Shown piece after piece: positions 26,460-35,599 of a stretch of 64,000 nucleotides of DNA (position 1 is the first letter of the stretch; each line of letters starts with the position of its first letter). The translations under genes were made by a program, and so were the position numbers. This stretch comes from Marinovum sp. (GTDB taxonomy: Bacteria > Pseudomonadota > Alphaproteobacteria > Rhodobacterales > Rhodobacteraceae). The stretch covers positions 1 to 64,000 of the forward strand of contig JAKVBH010000011.1 of assembly GCA_022447495.1 (NCBI GenBank), in the 5' to 3' direction. Under the pieces are notes generated by a model. The model made no database searches, was not told where the DNA came from, and worked only from the letters and a program-made list of their open reading frames with translations.

Positions 26460-27334
26460 TGCATCCGGCGCCATCTATTATTGCCTTCACCACGCTCTCG
26501 GGCCTGGGGTTCGGGCTTCTCTTCTGGCTCGGCCTTGGTCTGCCGGACTCCACAGGTTGGGTCGCCTTCGCGTTTTGGGCGATCGCTTATGCCTTTGCCG
26601 TAGGCGGGCTGATCTCTTCAACGCTCCACCTCGGCCATCCCGAACGCGCCATCAAAGCCTTTAGACAGTGGCGGTCGTCCTGGTTGTCGCGTGAAGGTGT
26701 GGCTGCCGTGGTCACACTGGTTGTGATGGGCATTTACGGTCTCGGTCGCGTGTTCTTTGACGCATCCTGGCAACCTTTGGGCGTGATGGGGTCGATCCTC
26801 GCGCTGATCACCGTGTTCACCACAGCCATGATCTACACCCAACTCAAGTCAGTCCCCCGGTGGAACATTATGCTCACCCCATTGCTCTTCATTAGCTTTT
26901 CGCTGGGCGGTGGCGCGTTGATGGCGGGCCAAGAAATGTGGGCCGTTGTCCTGCTCTCCGTGGCGGGTTTGGTGCAATTGGCTTGGTGGTCAAAAGGTGA
27001 CACGCGCTTTTCAGAAGCGGGTAGCACGCTCGGTACGGCCACAGGTCTTGGCACACTTGGCGGAGTGCGCCCGTTTGAGCCGCCCCACACTGGCAACAAC
27101 TACCTCCTCAAAGAGATGGCCTATGTCGTCGGACGCGCCCATTCGCAAAAATTACGTATTATTGCCGTCAGCCTTGGGTTTGTATTCCCGATGGTGCTAC
27201 TCTTTCTGCCGTTCTCGCACTTCTGGGCGCTTCTGGCCGTGCTCAGTCATATCGCAGGCATCCTCGCCTCGCGCTGGCTTTTCTTCGCAGAAGCGGAACA
27301 TGTGGTCGGGCTCTACTACGGCAGACGTGCGTGA
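26459..27334 (+). CDS. soeC: DmsC/NrfD-type membrane anchor, sulfite dehydrogenase SoeC
   Basis: A 291-residue polytopic membrane protein with about eight hydrophobic helices of the DmsC type. STLHLGHPERAIKAFRQWRSSWLSREG near residue 58 is a hallmark of the family and lies close to the quinone site. It anchors SoeAB to the inner membrane and hands electrons to quinone. The ATG at 26459 overlaps the soeB stop by one base. Its 3' end overlaps the convergent NlpC/P60 gene by about 19 bp. Confidence 0.9.
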   Translation: MHPAPSIIAFTTLSGLGFGLLFWLGLGLPDSTGWVAFAFWAIAYAFAVGGLISSTLHLGHPERAIKAFRQWRSSWLSREGVAAVVTLVVMGIYGLGRVFFDASWQPLGVMGSILALITVFTTAMIYTQLKSVPRWNIMLTPLLFISFSLGGGALMAGQEMWAVVLLSVAGLVQLAWWSKGDTRFSEAGSTLGTATGLGTLGGVRPFEPPHTGNNYLLKEMAYVVGRAHSQKLRIIAVSLGFVFPMVLLFLPFSHFWALLAVLSHIAGILASRWLFFAEAEHVVGLYYGRRA

Positions 27335-28149
27335 CGGGTCACTGGCCCGTCGCCCTGCGCTTCGATCCTGCTGATTGCTTGCTGTAGCGGCTCATAAGCC
27401 ACCGCCATATGATGCGCATTTGCGTGTATCAGGGTCTTAGAGTCGGCCACCCAAGCCACATGACCCTTCCAAAACAAAAGATCGCCCCGCTCCGGCGGTG
27501 TGCCCATGGGGAGCGTTTCGCCCAACGCTGCGGCCTGTTGGTCTGAATCTCCGGGACACGGCGCACCACAGGCCGCGCGTGCAATCTGCACCAAGCCCGA
27601 GCAATCGATGCCAAAAGACGTATTCCCACCCCAGAGGTACGGCGTACCAACAAGCAATTCAGCCACAGCGACTGGATCAGGTTCAAACACGTCTACGGGG
27701 GCAATATGATCGGAGATCACAAAGGCCGCTTCCCCAATCTGAGCAAACCGGCCCTCGCGTCCGCTGACCTCAAGCTGGGAGCCCAATGAAATTGGCATCG
27801 GGGCCGGACATTTGAAATCAGGTTCCCGAAAAACCAGCGAGCTACGGACCTTCACGCGATGAGTCACGGGATGCCAATCACGCAAGTGCGTCATGGGGAT
27901 GTAACCCACATACCCCATGGTCTCATCCCGGGCGAAACCGCGTTTGCCGTCGCTGGAAACAACAAGAACTTCAGCACCAAATAGGCTTTCCCGTTCCAGT
28001 CCCGCGCTGGTATCGTCACGATAGATGGGCGCGCTGCGTTGGTGCACGCGTTTCTTTTCGCCCTCAGCATAGAAGGGCGCAGGCACTTCGCCGCGTAAGC
28101 TCACATGCGCAACTTGAGCGTTGGCCAGCGTGCCGCGTCGGTCACTCAT
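27316..28149 (-). CDS. NlpC/P60 family cell-wall peptidase
   Basis: A 277-residue protein with two SH3-like segments (near residues 30-85 and 95-150) followed by an NlpC/P60 domain. The catalytic cysteine lies in GIDCSGLVQIA near residue 181, the histidine in KGHVAWVAD near 231, and a third polar residue in IHANAHHMAV. Members cleave D-Glu-diaminopimelate bonds of peptidoglycan peptides. No signal peptide is visible, so it may act on recycled muropeptides in the cytoplasm. It overlaps the M17 peptidase stop by ATGA, so the pair likely degrades peptides together. Confidence 0.88.
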   Translation of the reverse strand: MSDRRGTLANAQVAHVSLRGEVPAPFYAEGEKKRVHQRSAPIYRDDTSAGLERESLFGAEVLVVSSDGKRGFARDETMGYVGYIPMTHLRDWHPVTHRVKVRSSLVFREPDFKCPAPMPISLGSQLEVSGREGRFAQIGEAAFVISDHIAPVDVFEPDPVAVAELLVGTPYLWGGNTSFGIDCSGLVQIARAACGAPCPGDSDQQAAALGETLPMGTPPERGDLLFWKGHVAWVADSKTLIHANAHHMAVAYEPLQQAISRIEAQGDGPVTRHARLP

Positions 28150-29567
28150 AGGCCAAGAAGGTCAGGCAACGCGGCGAGGATCGCGCGGGTGCCTTGTCCA
28201 ATACCACCCTTTGGCCGCGCGGGAGCGGCACTTGGGTTCCAGCCATAGATATCAAAATGGACATAGCGCGTGTCATCATTCACGAAGCGACGCAGGAACA
28301 AGGCAGCTGTGATCGAGCCGGCAAAGCCGCCACCAGGCGCGTTGTCGAGATCTGCGATCGCCGGTTCTATCATCTTCTCATAAGGATCCCAGAACGGCAT
28401 CCTCCACAATGGATCATGGGCGCGAATGCTAGCAGACATGAGGTTCAACGCAGTTTCATCATCCGCATAGAACGGCGCGAGGTCGGGGCCCACAGCCACG
28501 CGCGCAGCACCAGTTAGGGTGGCCATGGAGATCACGAGGTCGCTGGGCTCTTCCGTGGCCAAGGCCAGCGCGTCGGCCAACACCAGGCGGCCCTCTGCGT
28601 CCGTGTTGTTGATCTCGACGGTGAGGCCTTTGCGAGAGGTGAGCACATCCCCTGGGCGAAACGCACCAGCGGACACAGAATTCTCCACCGCAGGCACAAG
28701 GACCCGTAGGCGGATCGGAAGCGCGAGCGACATGATCATCCTGGCGAGGCCCAGAACCGCAGCGGAGCCGCCCATGTCCTTTTTCATTAAGGCCATTGAG
28801 CCGCCGGGTTTGAGGTTCAAGCCGCCAGTGTCAAAGCAAACGCCTTTGCCCACCAGCGTCAGCTGAGGTCCCGCGCCGCCCCAACGCATGTCAAGGAGCC
28901 GAGGCGCTTGATCTGAGGCGCGCCCCACGGCGTGGATCATCGGGAAATTGTCTTCCAGAAGCTGCACCCCTTGTGTGAAACTGAAATCTGCGCCGAATTC
29001 GGCAGCCAGGGCCGAAAATTCGGCTTCGAGGAGTTCGGGTCCCATGTCTGACGTGGGTGTATTGATCAGATCCCGGGTCAGCGCCTCACCCCGCGCCATC
29101 GCTTCAACGCGTTCCACATCGACGCCGTCAGGCGCGACCAGCCGCGCCTTGGCCCCTTTGACGGATTTATATCGGTCGAAGGCGTAGCCCGCGAGGAGCC
29201 AACCCAGGACTTCAGCCTCCAAATCCTCTGCGGACCCGGGTAAGCCGTCAGCGATCTGATATGTGCCTGCGGGCAGTTTGGCCGCAATCCCCGCCAGGGC
29301 AAAGCGACTCCGGGCACGAGCCTTGGCAGTGCCCAAACCTCCGAGCGCGGCGCCAGGATGCCCCTCATCGGAGGGGAAAACCAGCACTTGGCCCAAGCGC
29401 GCCTCGAAGCCGTTGGCCTCGGCCCAATTGCGTGCGCCGGGGTCTTGCGCAAGACGCCAGGCATCAAACGCTTCCGCGGTGAGCAACGTCAGTGGAACCG
29501 TGCTCTCAGACGGTTCAGCAAAACGCATTTCAGGATGATCGGCTGGGACGGCCACAGCATCGGGCAT
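28146..29567 (-). CDS. Leucyl aminopeptidase family protein (M17)
   Basis: A 473-residue metallo-aminopeptidase. The C-terminal catalytic domain shows GKGVCFDTGGLNLKPGGSM near residue 237, MKKDMGGSAAVLG near 258 and the hallmark NTDAEGRL near 315, with metal-binding Asp and Glu and the catalytic lysine. It ends with HFDIYGWNPSAAP, usual for the PepB-like branch of Rhodobacterales. AGAAGGAG precedes the ATG. Co-transcription with the NlpC/P60 gene suggests a role in murein-peptide turnover. Confidence 0.92.
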   Translation of the reverse strand: MPDAVAVPADHPEMRFAEPSESTVPLTLLTAEAFDAWRLAQDPGARNWAEANGFEARLGQVLVFPSDEGHPGAALGGLGTAKARARSRFALAGIAAKLPAGTYQIADGLPGSAEDLEAEVLGWLLAGYAFDRYKSVKGAKARLVAPDGVDVERVEAMARGEALTRDLINTPTSDMGPELLEAEFSALAAEFGADFSFTQGVQLLEDNFPMIHAVGRASDQAPRLLDMRWGGAGPQLTLVGKGVCFDTGGLNLKPGGSMALMKKDMGGSAAVLGLARMIMSLALPIRLRVLVPAVENSVSAGAFRPGDVLTSRKGLTVEINNTDAEGRLVLADALALATEEPSDLVISMATLTGAARVAVGPDLAPFYADDETALNLMSASIRAHDPLWRMPFWDPYEKMIEPAIADLDNAPGGGFAGSITAALFLRRFVNDDTRYVHFDIYGWNPSAAPARPKGGIGQGTRAILAALPDLLGL

Positions 29568-29684
29568 ATTCAGGGCTCCTTCTAGGATACTCTGAAGCTA
29601 GCCCATTTTTGCGTGGTGCAGAATCCCAAATGCGAAGCCCCGCAGAATTGCGGACCCCGTGCATCGCCATCTTATGGGTGATGT

Positions 29685-30068
29685 TCAGGGGCAGAAATCG
29701 TCGATGTCCCAAATCGCGCTAAGCGAGCGTTCCCCGATACGCGCCAGCCGGGCCAATGTCGCACCAAGTGCAACATGATCATTGGCTTCGATGCATCCGC
29801 AGACATCCTTGGCCACGCGAGCCAGGGCGTTCATCCCGATTTGTTCCGAAATCGCAACCAAAGAGCGAACGACCTTTTGCATGTCCTTGTATTCGCCGCG
29901 ACGGCATAGCTTTTCAGCGTATGACAGCCGCACGGCCAATTCTTCCATCGCGCGGCAGACCACATCTTCGGCGCCGACATCGCCAAGCTCATCGTAAAGC
30001 GCGTGCAGCCGATCCTGATCAAGCATCACTCGTTCGCTGGGCGCTAGCAGTTTTACTTGTTCCACCAT
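29685..30068 (-). CDS. All-helical conserved hypothetical protein, HPt-like
   Basis: A 127-residue soluble protein predicted to be mainly alpha-helical. Residues 30-125 have the length and helix periodicity of a histidine-phosphotransfer bundle (AMEELAVRLSYAEKL; VRSLVAISEQIGMNALARVAKDV), but no histidine sits at the expected phospho-acceptor place, so it may be a degenerate partner protein. AGAAG lies before the ATG. I do not recognise a named function. Confidence 0.65.
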   Translation of the reverse strand: MVEQVKLLAPSERVMLDQDRLHALYDELGDVGAEDVVCRAMEELAVRLSYAEKLCRRGEYKDMQKVVRSLVAISEQIGMNALARVAKDVCGCIEANDHVALGATLARLARIGERSLSAIWDIDDFCP

Positions 30069-30564
30069 TCAATCTTCTCTCGTCATTCCCCCACGGACGT
30101 GTGCACGATGGCCAATGGAAGTTCCCAAATGGTTTAAGCCCAATCCGTTAATCGCTCGAATTTTTGGAGATTGCGTTCGATTTCTCAGCTCAATGCCAAG
30201 AATCTCCGATGTCGCCTTCAATCCCGCTGAAGCACTACGCATCCAGCGCCCAATCGAGCGGAGAAAAGTCACTTTGCTGCGCCTGCAGCATCGCCTTTTC
30301 CATGCTCTGCATTTTCGACATTGGAGCGGGTTCAAGACATGGGCATGACAGGATGGAGCGTTTTACCGATGTTGGGGGCTCTGGCCGCTCTGCCGGGTGG
30401 CGCTGATACAATACCTCCACCCGTGGCGGCGGCATGGCTCAGGTCGTGTGTATCATGGGTCTGTAATGGTTGGACGCAATGCCCACCGCCGCATTTGCAC
30501 CAGTTGATAGGCACAATGGCGTTGTCTCAACTGGCCTTTGTCAGGTACTGCGCGCCGACCAGTT
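30069..30564. other. 496-bp stretch without a convincing gene
   Basis: Several overlapping frames of under 90 codons exist on both strands, but none has a good ribosome-binding site together with sensible composition. The stretch should include the promoter for the HPt-like gene at its left end. Confidence 0.4.
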
Positions 30565-30924
30565 TTAAAGGACCGGCATTCCGAACCGGGCGATGCCTTT
30601 TGGCGGACGTGCGCGGAGCTTGCCGAACCGAGCGCTCAGCTGCGCCAGCGGGTGGCCCAAAAAGCGGCACGAGCAAACTTTGTCGCCGCGAAGCGTTTCG
30701 ACCAAGATCAAGCGATCGGCCTCAAACCGCAGGGCAAACCCTTGGCTGCTTAGGCGCGACGCCAAGTCCAGCCAGCTCTCAGATGCGTTGAATTCCGGGC
30801 CAAGTTTGCGGCGTAAAAGGACGGCTGTTTCACAATCAAGGCGATTGCCACGGCGCGCCCGTGCCCAATCCGTGGGTTGCGGGATCGTATCGAAGTCAGA
30901 CTGAAACTCTTGAACCTGTAACAT
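30565..30924 (-). CDS. Conserved hypothetical protein (119 aa)
   Basis: A soluble 119-residue protein. Its middle (LDLASRLSSQGFALRFEADRLILVE) and the following CSCRFLGHPLAQLSARFG segment look like a small conserved domain seen in Rhodobacteraceae proteins; I cannot name its function. The ATG at 30924 has AAGGAC upstream; a longer frame to 31080 is less plausible because that extension looks non-coding. Two cysteines form a C-x-C motif near residue 93. Confidence 0.65.
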   Translation of the reverse strand: MLQVQEFQSDFDTIPQPTDWARARRGNRLDCETAVLLRRKLGPEFNASESWLDLASRLSSQGFALRFEADRLILVETLRGDKVCSCRFLGHPLAQLSARFGKLRARPPKGIARFGMPVL

Positions 30925-31106
30925 CTTCGGCGTCCTTTTTGCTCGACCAAACACAACCATGGAAACACGGCGAAATTGAGGAGGCTTTTTGCAAAAATTA
31001 CCCGTGAGTGAATTATTGCAACACTTTATTGCTCGATAACGCCATGCTCCGCGTGATTGTTTAAGATTTGGTGCCATCACCGTTCACCGTCCAATCACAA
31101 ACGCGC

Positions 31107-31144
31107 AAAAAAAGGGCGCCGCAGCCCATGCCGCGACGCCCTTT
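31107..31144 (-). terminator. Rho-independent terminator after asd
   Basis: AAAGGGCG pairs with CGCCCTTT around an inner CCGC/GCGG stem. On the minus strand it is followed by a run of seven T. It lies about 20 bp after the asd stop. Confidence 0.85.
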
Positions 31145-31162
31145 ACAACTCTAGCTTGAGAA

Positions 31163-32185
31163 TCAGCCCTTCTTGAGGACCTCACGGCCCAATAGCTCTG
31201 CGATTTGGACCGCGTTGAGCGCGGCGCCTTTGCGCAGGTTGTCAGAGACACACCACAGGTTGAGGCCATTCTCGACCGTGCTGTCCTGACGGATGCGGCT
31301 GATGAAAGTGGCGAAATCGCCGACGCATTCCTTGGGCGTGACATAGCCACCGGGTTCGCGCTTATCGATGACCATGATACCGGGCGCTTCGCGCAGGATG
31401 TCGCGCGCTTCGTCCTCATCGAGGAAATCTTCGAACTCGATGTTCACGGCCTCAGAGTGACCCACGAACACAGGCACACGCACACAGGTCGCGGTCACTT
31501 TGATCGAGGGGTCGACGATTCTCTTGGTCTCCACGACCATCTTCCACTCTTCTTTGGTGGTGCCGTCTTCCATGAATTTGTCGATCTGCGGGATCACGTT
31601 GAAGGCGATCTCTTTCTGGAACGTATCGGGCGGCACATCAGAGGTCGGGTTATAGACCGCTTTGGTCTGATCCCAGAGCTCATCAAGGCCGGTTTTCCCC
31701 GCGCCAGACACCGATTGATAGGTCGACACCACCACACGCTTGATCCGCGCACGATCGTGCAGTGGCTTGAGCGCGACCACCATCTGCGCCGTAGAGCAGT
31801 TTGGGTTGGCGATGATATTCTTGTTTTTGTACTCGTGGACAGCCTGCGGATTGCACTCCGGCACGATCAGCGGGATTTCAGGGTCATAGCGGTAAAGCGA
31901 CGAGTTATCGATCACCACACAGCCCGCCGCAGCGGCCCGCGGCGCATAGGTTTTGGTCGCCTCGGACCCAATGGCAAAGAGGGCAATGTCCCATCCCGAA
32001 AAGTCGAAGTCATCAATGTCCTTCGTCTTCAACGTCGTCTCGCCAAAGCTCACCTCGGTGCCAAGCGACCGGCGGGAAGCCAGTACAGCAATCTCGTCAA
32101 CGGGGAAGCCCCGTTCGGCGAGGATGTTGAGCATTTCGCGGCCCACGTTACCGGTGGCGCCCGCGACGACGATACGATAGCCCAT
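31163..32185 (-). CDS. asd: Aspartate-semialdehyde dehydrogenase
   Basis: Reduces beta-aspartyl phosphate to aspartate semialdehyde in lysine, methionine and threonine synthesis. The 340 residues have the NADP motif VAGATGNVGREML at residue 7, the nucleophilic cysteine in NPNCSTAQMV near 130, STYQSVSGAG near 157 and the conserved HSEAVNIEFE near 240. GAGGAC precedes the ATG. It is monocistronic with a strong terminator. Confidence 0.97.
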   Translation of the reverse strand: MGYRIVVAGATGNVGREMLNILAERGFPVDEIAVLASRRSLGTEVSFGETTLKTKDIDDFDFSGWDIALFAIGSEATKTYAPRAAAAGCVVIDNSSLYRYDPEIPLIVPECNPQAVHEYKNKNIIANPNCSTAQMVVALKPLHDRARIKRVVVSTYQSVSGAGKTGLDELWDQTKAVYNPTSDVPPDTFQKEIAFNVIPQIDKFMEDGTTKEEWKMVVETKRIVDPSIKVTATCVRVPVFVGHSEAVNIEFEDFLDEDEARDILREAPGIMVIDKREPGGYVTPKECVGDFATFISRIRQDSTVENGLNLWCVSDNLRKGAALNAVQIAELLGREVLKKG

Positions 32186-32306
32186 GTCGTTGTCCTCTGG
32201 GTTGGCGTTGCAAACGCGCGCTCTGTACAGGGGACACGAGGTTTTGGAAAGGGTTAGCGTGCTGCGCTGCGGCTAAAGTCACGCGGATGTGGCTCAAATT
32301 GGCACC

Positions 32307-32915
32307 TTAGCGACAGAGATCCTTGATGCCTTGGGCAATCTCCGGCTTCGCAGCCAACGTGTCGGCGGCCAGTGCACGGGCCTCATCCATCAAAGCGGCA
32401 GGGTCTACAATCCGATCAATCAGACCAAAAGCAAACGCTTCATCCGCCAAAATCTTTTGCCCACCCATCAAGATCAGCTTTGCCCGCGCAGGACCGATTA
32501 GCGCGGCCATGCGACCGGGATCAGAGGGCTGCGGCAGGAAACCAAGCTTCATCACCGGATAAAAAAACTTGGCCGAAGGCACGGCAATACGCATGTCACA
32601 GGCAAGGGCCATGCCCATCGACCCACCGGCCAGAGTTCCGTTCAACGCTGCAATGCTCATTCCGGGCAGGGCCGCTATGGCGCGTGAGAGACGCTCCCAA
32701 ACGGGTGAGAGCGCGAGCCCTGCACGGGCCTCATCCAAGTCAGCACCAGCAGAGAACACGTTGCCTTCACCCGTGAGGATAAAAGCCCGCGCTTTAACTG
32801 CGGCCTCCGCGATTTCAGCAAGCTCCGTTAGCATAGCTTCGGTCACCGAATTAGCTTTATCGGGGCGGTTTATCTTGGCAATCCAAAGGTCACCATCTTT
32901 GGTCAGTTCAATCAT
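32307..32915 (-). CDS. Enoyl-CoA hydratase/isomerase family protein (short)
   Basis: A crotonase-fold protein of 202 residues, shorter than the usual 250-260. It keeps the oxyanion-hole segments FSAGADLDEA near residue 54 and LNGTLAGGSMGMALACDMRIA near 90. The C-terminal trimerisation helices are cut down. The start overlaps the SDR stop by ATGA, so the two are translationally coupled. A fatty-acid or polyketide-like acyl-CoA role is likely, but the substrate is unknown. Confidence 0.85.
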   Translation of the reverse strand: MIELTKDGDLWIAKINRPDKANSVTEAMLTELAEIAEAAVKARAFILTGEGNVFSAGADLDEARAGLALSPVWERLSRAIAALPGMSIAALNGTLAGGSMGMALACDMRIAVPSAKFFYPVMKLGFLPQPSDPGRMAALIGPARAKLILMGGQKILADEAFAFGLIDRIVDPAALMDEARALAADTLAAKPEIAQGIKDLCR

Positions 32916-33658
32916 TGAATGAGCCCAATTGTGCGGCGCAGGTCTTCGTCGCGCAGGGACAGTTCTTCGCCAAGATGGCCGTCCGCCTCTGGCCCACACA
33001 TCCACAACAGCGCCTTGGCGGGCCAATCGGCGGGGATGTGCACGTGCCAATCGAGTTGGCTCACCGGGTTGATCCCGGACGCTTTGATATCGCGCTGCAT
33101 CTGCGTGGCCACGGTCCCAGGCGAAAGACCCATCACACGCAGACCCTGATCGCGGGCTTCTTTGTCGAGACACCGCGTGAGCATGGCCGCGCCTGCTTTG
33201 GAGCTACAGTAATGCGACCAAGCTTCAACAGGGCCATGGGCCGCGCCAGAGGAGACGGTCAGGATCGTGCCACCACCAGAAGCCGCCATAACCGGACCCG
33301 CCGCGCGCATACCATTGAAGACCCCTTTGAGGTTGATGTCGATCACTTGGCCCCAATCATTGGGGTCCACGCTCATCAAATGCGAGATGGGCTCAATGGC
33401 GCCAGCATTGTTGATAAGGACGTCGAGGCCACCGAAGGTTTCCACTGTGGTGAAAACTGCCCGCTCGAGCGCGTGGTAGTCGGACACATCGCAGGCCATC
33501 GCCATGGCCTTGGGGCCAATCTCGGCGGCCAAGGCTTCGACGGCATCCGCGCTGCGCGCAAGCAGGACAACGTTGCCACCCGCCGCAGCGAAGACACGCC
33601 CACATTCCGCACCAATGCCACGGCTTGCGCCTGTGATCATGATTGTTTTGCCGTCCAT
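32912..33658 (-). CDS. Short-chain dehydrogenase/reductase
   Basis: A classical 248-residue SDR: TGASRGIG near residue 8, NNAGAIEP near 85, serine in VSSGAAHG near 136 and the YCSSK-type active site (HYCSSKAG) near 150. It is coupled with the enoyl-CoA hydratase-like gene that follows. A keto/hydroxyacyl-CoA substrate would fit the pair, but this is inference. Confidence 0.88.
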   Translation of the reverse strand: MDGKTIMITGASRGIGAECGRVFAAAGGNVVLLARSADAVEALAAEIGPKAMAMACDVSDYHALERAVFTTVETFGGLDVLINNAGAIEPISHLMSVDPNDWGQVIDINLKGVFNGMRAAGPVMAASGGGTILTVSSGAAHGPVEAWSHYCSSKAGAAMLTRCLDKEARDQGLRVMGLSPGTVATQMQRDIKASGINPVSQLDWHVHIPADWPAKALLWMCGPEADGHLGEELSLRDEDLRRTIGLIQ

Positions 33659-33734
33659 GGCCTAACCCTCCAACCGTTTGGGCAAGGCGTAGCGGGCGCG
33701 GACCCGATGGTCCAGCAGCACGTGGCGGCAGAGC

Positions 33735-34340
33735 TTAGTTTTGGAGCTTGGAAATCTCGTTAGTGATGTTGAACAGGATGTCGGGAACGCGAGTCGATTT
33801 GTCCAAATCACCCAAGATCACGGTCACCTCTTCCCCACCTTGTTGACGGATCACCCATTGGCGCAGTTCCACCGGATTGTTGGTGAAGACCATTTCGATT
33901 GTGCCGTTTTGTGGATGATCAGGGTCCTGGGCCGAGACGATGGTAGCGGTGCCATCAAAACTGTGCCCCTTGACGATCCCCGATTTCGCCAGGTCCAGGT
34001 TCTTTTGCAGGATGTATTTGAGCGGCGTGTTCCCAATTGGATATTGCTCGGGAGGCGATCCGGTCTTGCCGTCAAAAATCGCCACTGCGCCACCCCCCAC
34101 CACGACAAAGGCTTTCTCAGGCGGATTGTAATTGAAGCGCGCGCGCCCAGGACGTTTGATATAGAATTCGCCCGTGGAGATAGTGCCATCGGCGTTGATC
34201 TGGGTGAATGTGCTTTTCGAGGATTGCAGCGCATTGAGATAATTCGACAAAGCGTTAAGCGAGATTTTTTCGGCCGCCGCGGGAAGCGCGAACACCGCCA
34301 AAAGCGTGGCAATCAATATGTGGCGCAACGTCGGTCGCAT
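33735..34340 (-). CDS. lolA: Outer-membrane lipoprotein carrier protein LolA
   Basis: Periplasmic chaperone that takes lipoproteins from LolCDE to the outer membrane. About 201 residues with an N-terminal signal peptide (HILIATLLAVFALPAAAE, cleavage after AAA near residue 23), then the LolA beta-barrel with FTQINADGTISTGEFYIKRPGRARF. The ATG at 34340 gives the proper signal; a longer frame to 34373 does not. In related genomes I expect lolA right after ftsK, but here it is about 23 kb away. Confidence 0.9.
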   Translation of the reverse strand: MRPTLRHILIATLLAVFALPAAAEKISLNALSNYLNALQSSKSTFTQINADGTISTGEFYIKRPGRARFNYNPPEKAFVVVGGGAVAIFDGKTGSPPEQYPIGNTPLKYILQKNLDLAKSGIVKGHSFDGTATIVSAQDPDHPQNGTIEMVFTNNPVELRQWVIRQQGGEEVTVILGDLDKSTRVPDILFNITNEISKLQN

Positions 34341-34440
34341 GGGTCTGCTCCTAATGTTTGTTGAGGCCAACATGGGGACAAGTGGAGACGTTATTCAATA
34401 TCCAAGCGGGTGAGATGGCGCCTTGTTGGCGGTTTTCCCC

Positions 34441-35538
34441 TCAAGAAGGGACCGGCCTGCTGACCGTACCGCCCCCCACCAACGCGTTGACACCGGTGGT
34501 CCATGGACTTGACGTTGGCAATCCCCGCGCCACGCGGACCGCCAAATAGGCAAAGGCCTGAGCCTCCAGCATGTCGCCATCAAGGTCCACCGTCTCCACC
34601 GGTTCCACCGGACAATCCAGCGACACCGAAAGCATCTGCAACATCACAGGGTTCTTGCGCCCACCGCCACACACCAAAACGCGCGACGGCGACGAAGGGA
34701 CGTGCTCCATCGCTTGCATAACAGCGGCAGCCGCCATGGCGCACATGGTGGCGGCGGCGTCGGCATCAGAGAGTTCGCGCACCAGATCGAGCATCACAGA
34801 GAAGTCGTTACGATCGAGCGATTTGGGCGGGATGCGCCGAAAATAGGGTTCTTGTAGGAACAATTCCAACGCGCCAGTTTCCACCATTCCTTCGCGCGCC
34901 AAGGCTCCGCCTTTGTCAAAACTCAACCCGCGGCGATCGGCCATGAGGTCATTGAGCGGCGCATTCGCAGGCCCGGTATCAAAAGCCAAAAGTGCGCCTT
35001 CTGCTTCGGGACCGTGCGCGGCGGGGTTGACCCACGTGACATTACCCACACCGCCAAGATTGAGGAACACCAACGGTTTCGTTGCCCCAATCAAACGCGC
35101 GAGCGCAAAATGATAAAAGGGCGCCAGCGGCGCACCTTGCCCCCCCAGGGCCACATCCGCGCTACGGAAATCCCAAACCACAGGGCGCCCCAAAACATCG
35201 GCCAAAGCCTGACCATCCCCCAATTGATGCGTGCCACGACCAATTGGCTCATGGGCCAGTGTCTGGCCATGAAACCCGATCAGCTCTGCATTGATCTCCG
35301 AGAGCGCCTCTTGGTGGGCCGATTGCACAACCCCAAGCGCGTCGTCTAGACCCTCACCCGGCCAGCGACCCAAAACCGCGCGCAACGTGGTTTGCTCGAC
35401 ATCTGAGTAAGGCCGGTAGCCACTTTCGCCAAAATCCAAGATCTCAACGCCGTCGGTCTCGATCACGGCCATATCCACGCCATCAAGCGACGTGCCCGAC
35501 ATAGTGCCAGCCGCCAAAACGGGGCCCGATTTCAACAC
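34441..35538 (-). CDS. anmK: Anhydro-N-acetylmuramic acid kinase
   Basis: Phosphorylates and opens 1,6-anhydro-MurNAc during peptidoglycan recycling. The 365 residues show the ATP-binding [12 protein letters not shown] near residue 11, [11 protein letters not shown] near 88, [18 protein letters not shown] near 122, [12 protein letters not shown] near 185 and VCGGGRKNP near 290. The start is GTG at 35538 with GAGGAAAAG upstream. It is divergent from tyrS with 61 bp between the starts. Confidence 0.95.
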   Translation of the reverse strand: MLKSGPVLAAGTMSGTSLDGVDMAVIETDGVEILDFGESGYRPYSDVEQTTLRAVLGRWPGEGLDDALGVVQSAHQEALSEINAELIGFHGQTLAHEPIGRGTHQLGDGQALADVLGRPVVWDFRSADVALGGQGAPLAPFYHFALARLIGATKPLVFLNLGGVGNVTWVNPAAHGPEAEGALLAFDTGPANAPLNDLMADRRGLSFDKGGALAREGMVETGALELFLQEPYFRRIPPKSLDRNDFSVMLDLVRELSDADAAATMCAMAAAAVMQAMEHVPSSPSRVLVCGGGRKNPVMLQMLSVSLDCPVEPVETVDLDGDMLEAQAFAYLAVRVARGLPTSSPWTTGVNALVGGGTVSRPVPS

Positions 35539-35599
35539 GCTCTTTTCCTCATCATGACACCTCTTTATAGGCGTGATCTGAGTATATTGGAGAGGCGCT

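Noticed and set aside
30235-30435. 66-codon minus-strand frame with a plausible C-terminal helix
   Set aside because: Only the last 25-30 codons look protein-like, and no start with a ribosome-binding site is clear.
31205-32257. 350-codon plus-strand frame opposite asd
   Set aside because: Antisense to asd and extremely rich in His, Asp and Arg, typical of a shadow frame.
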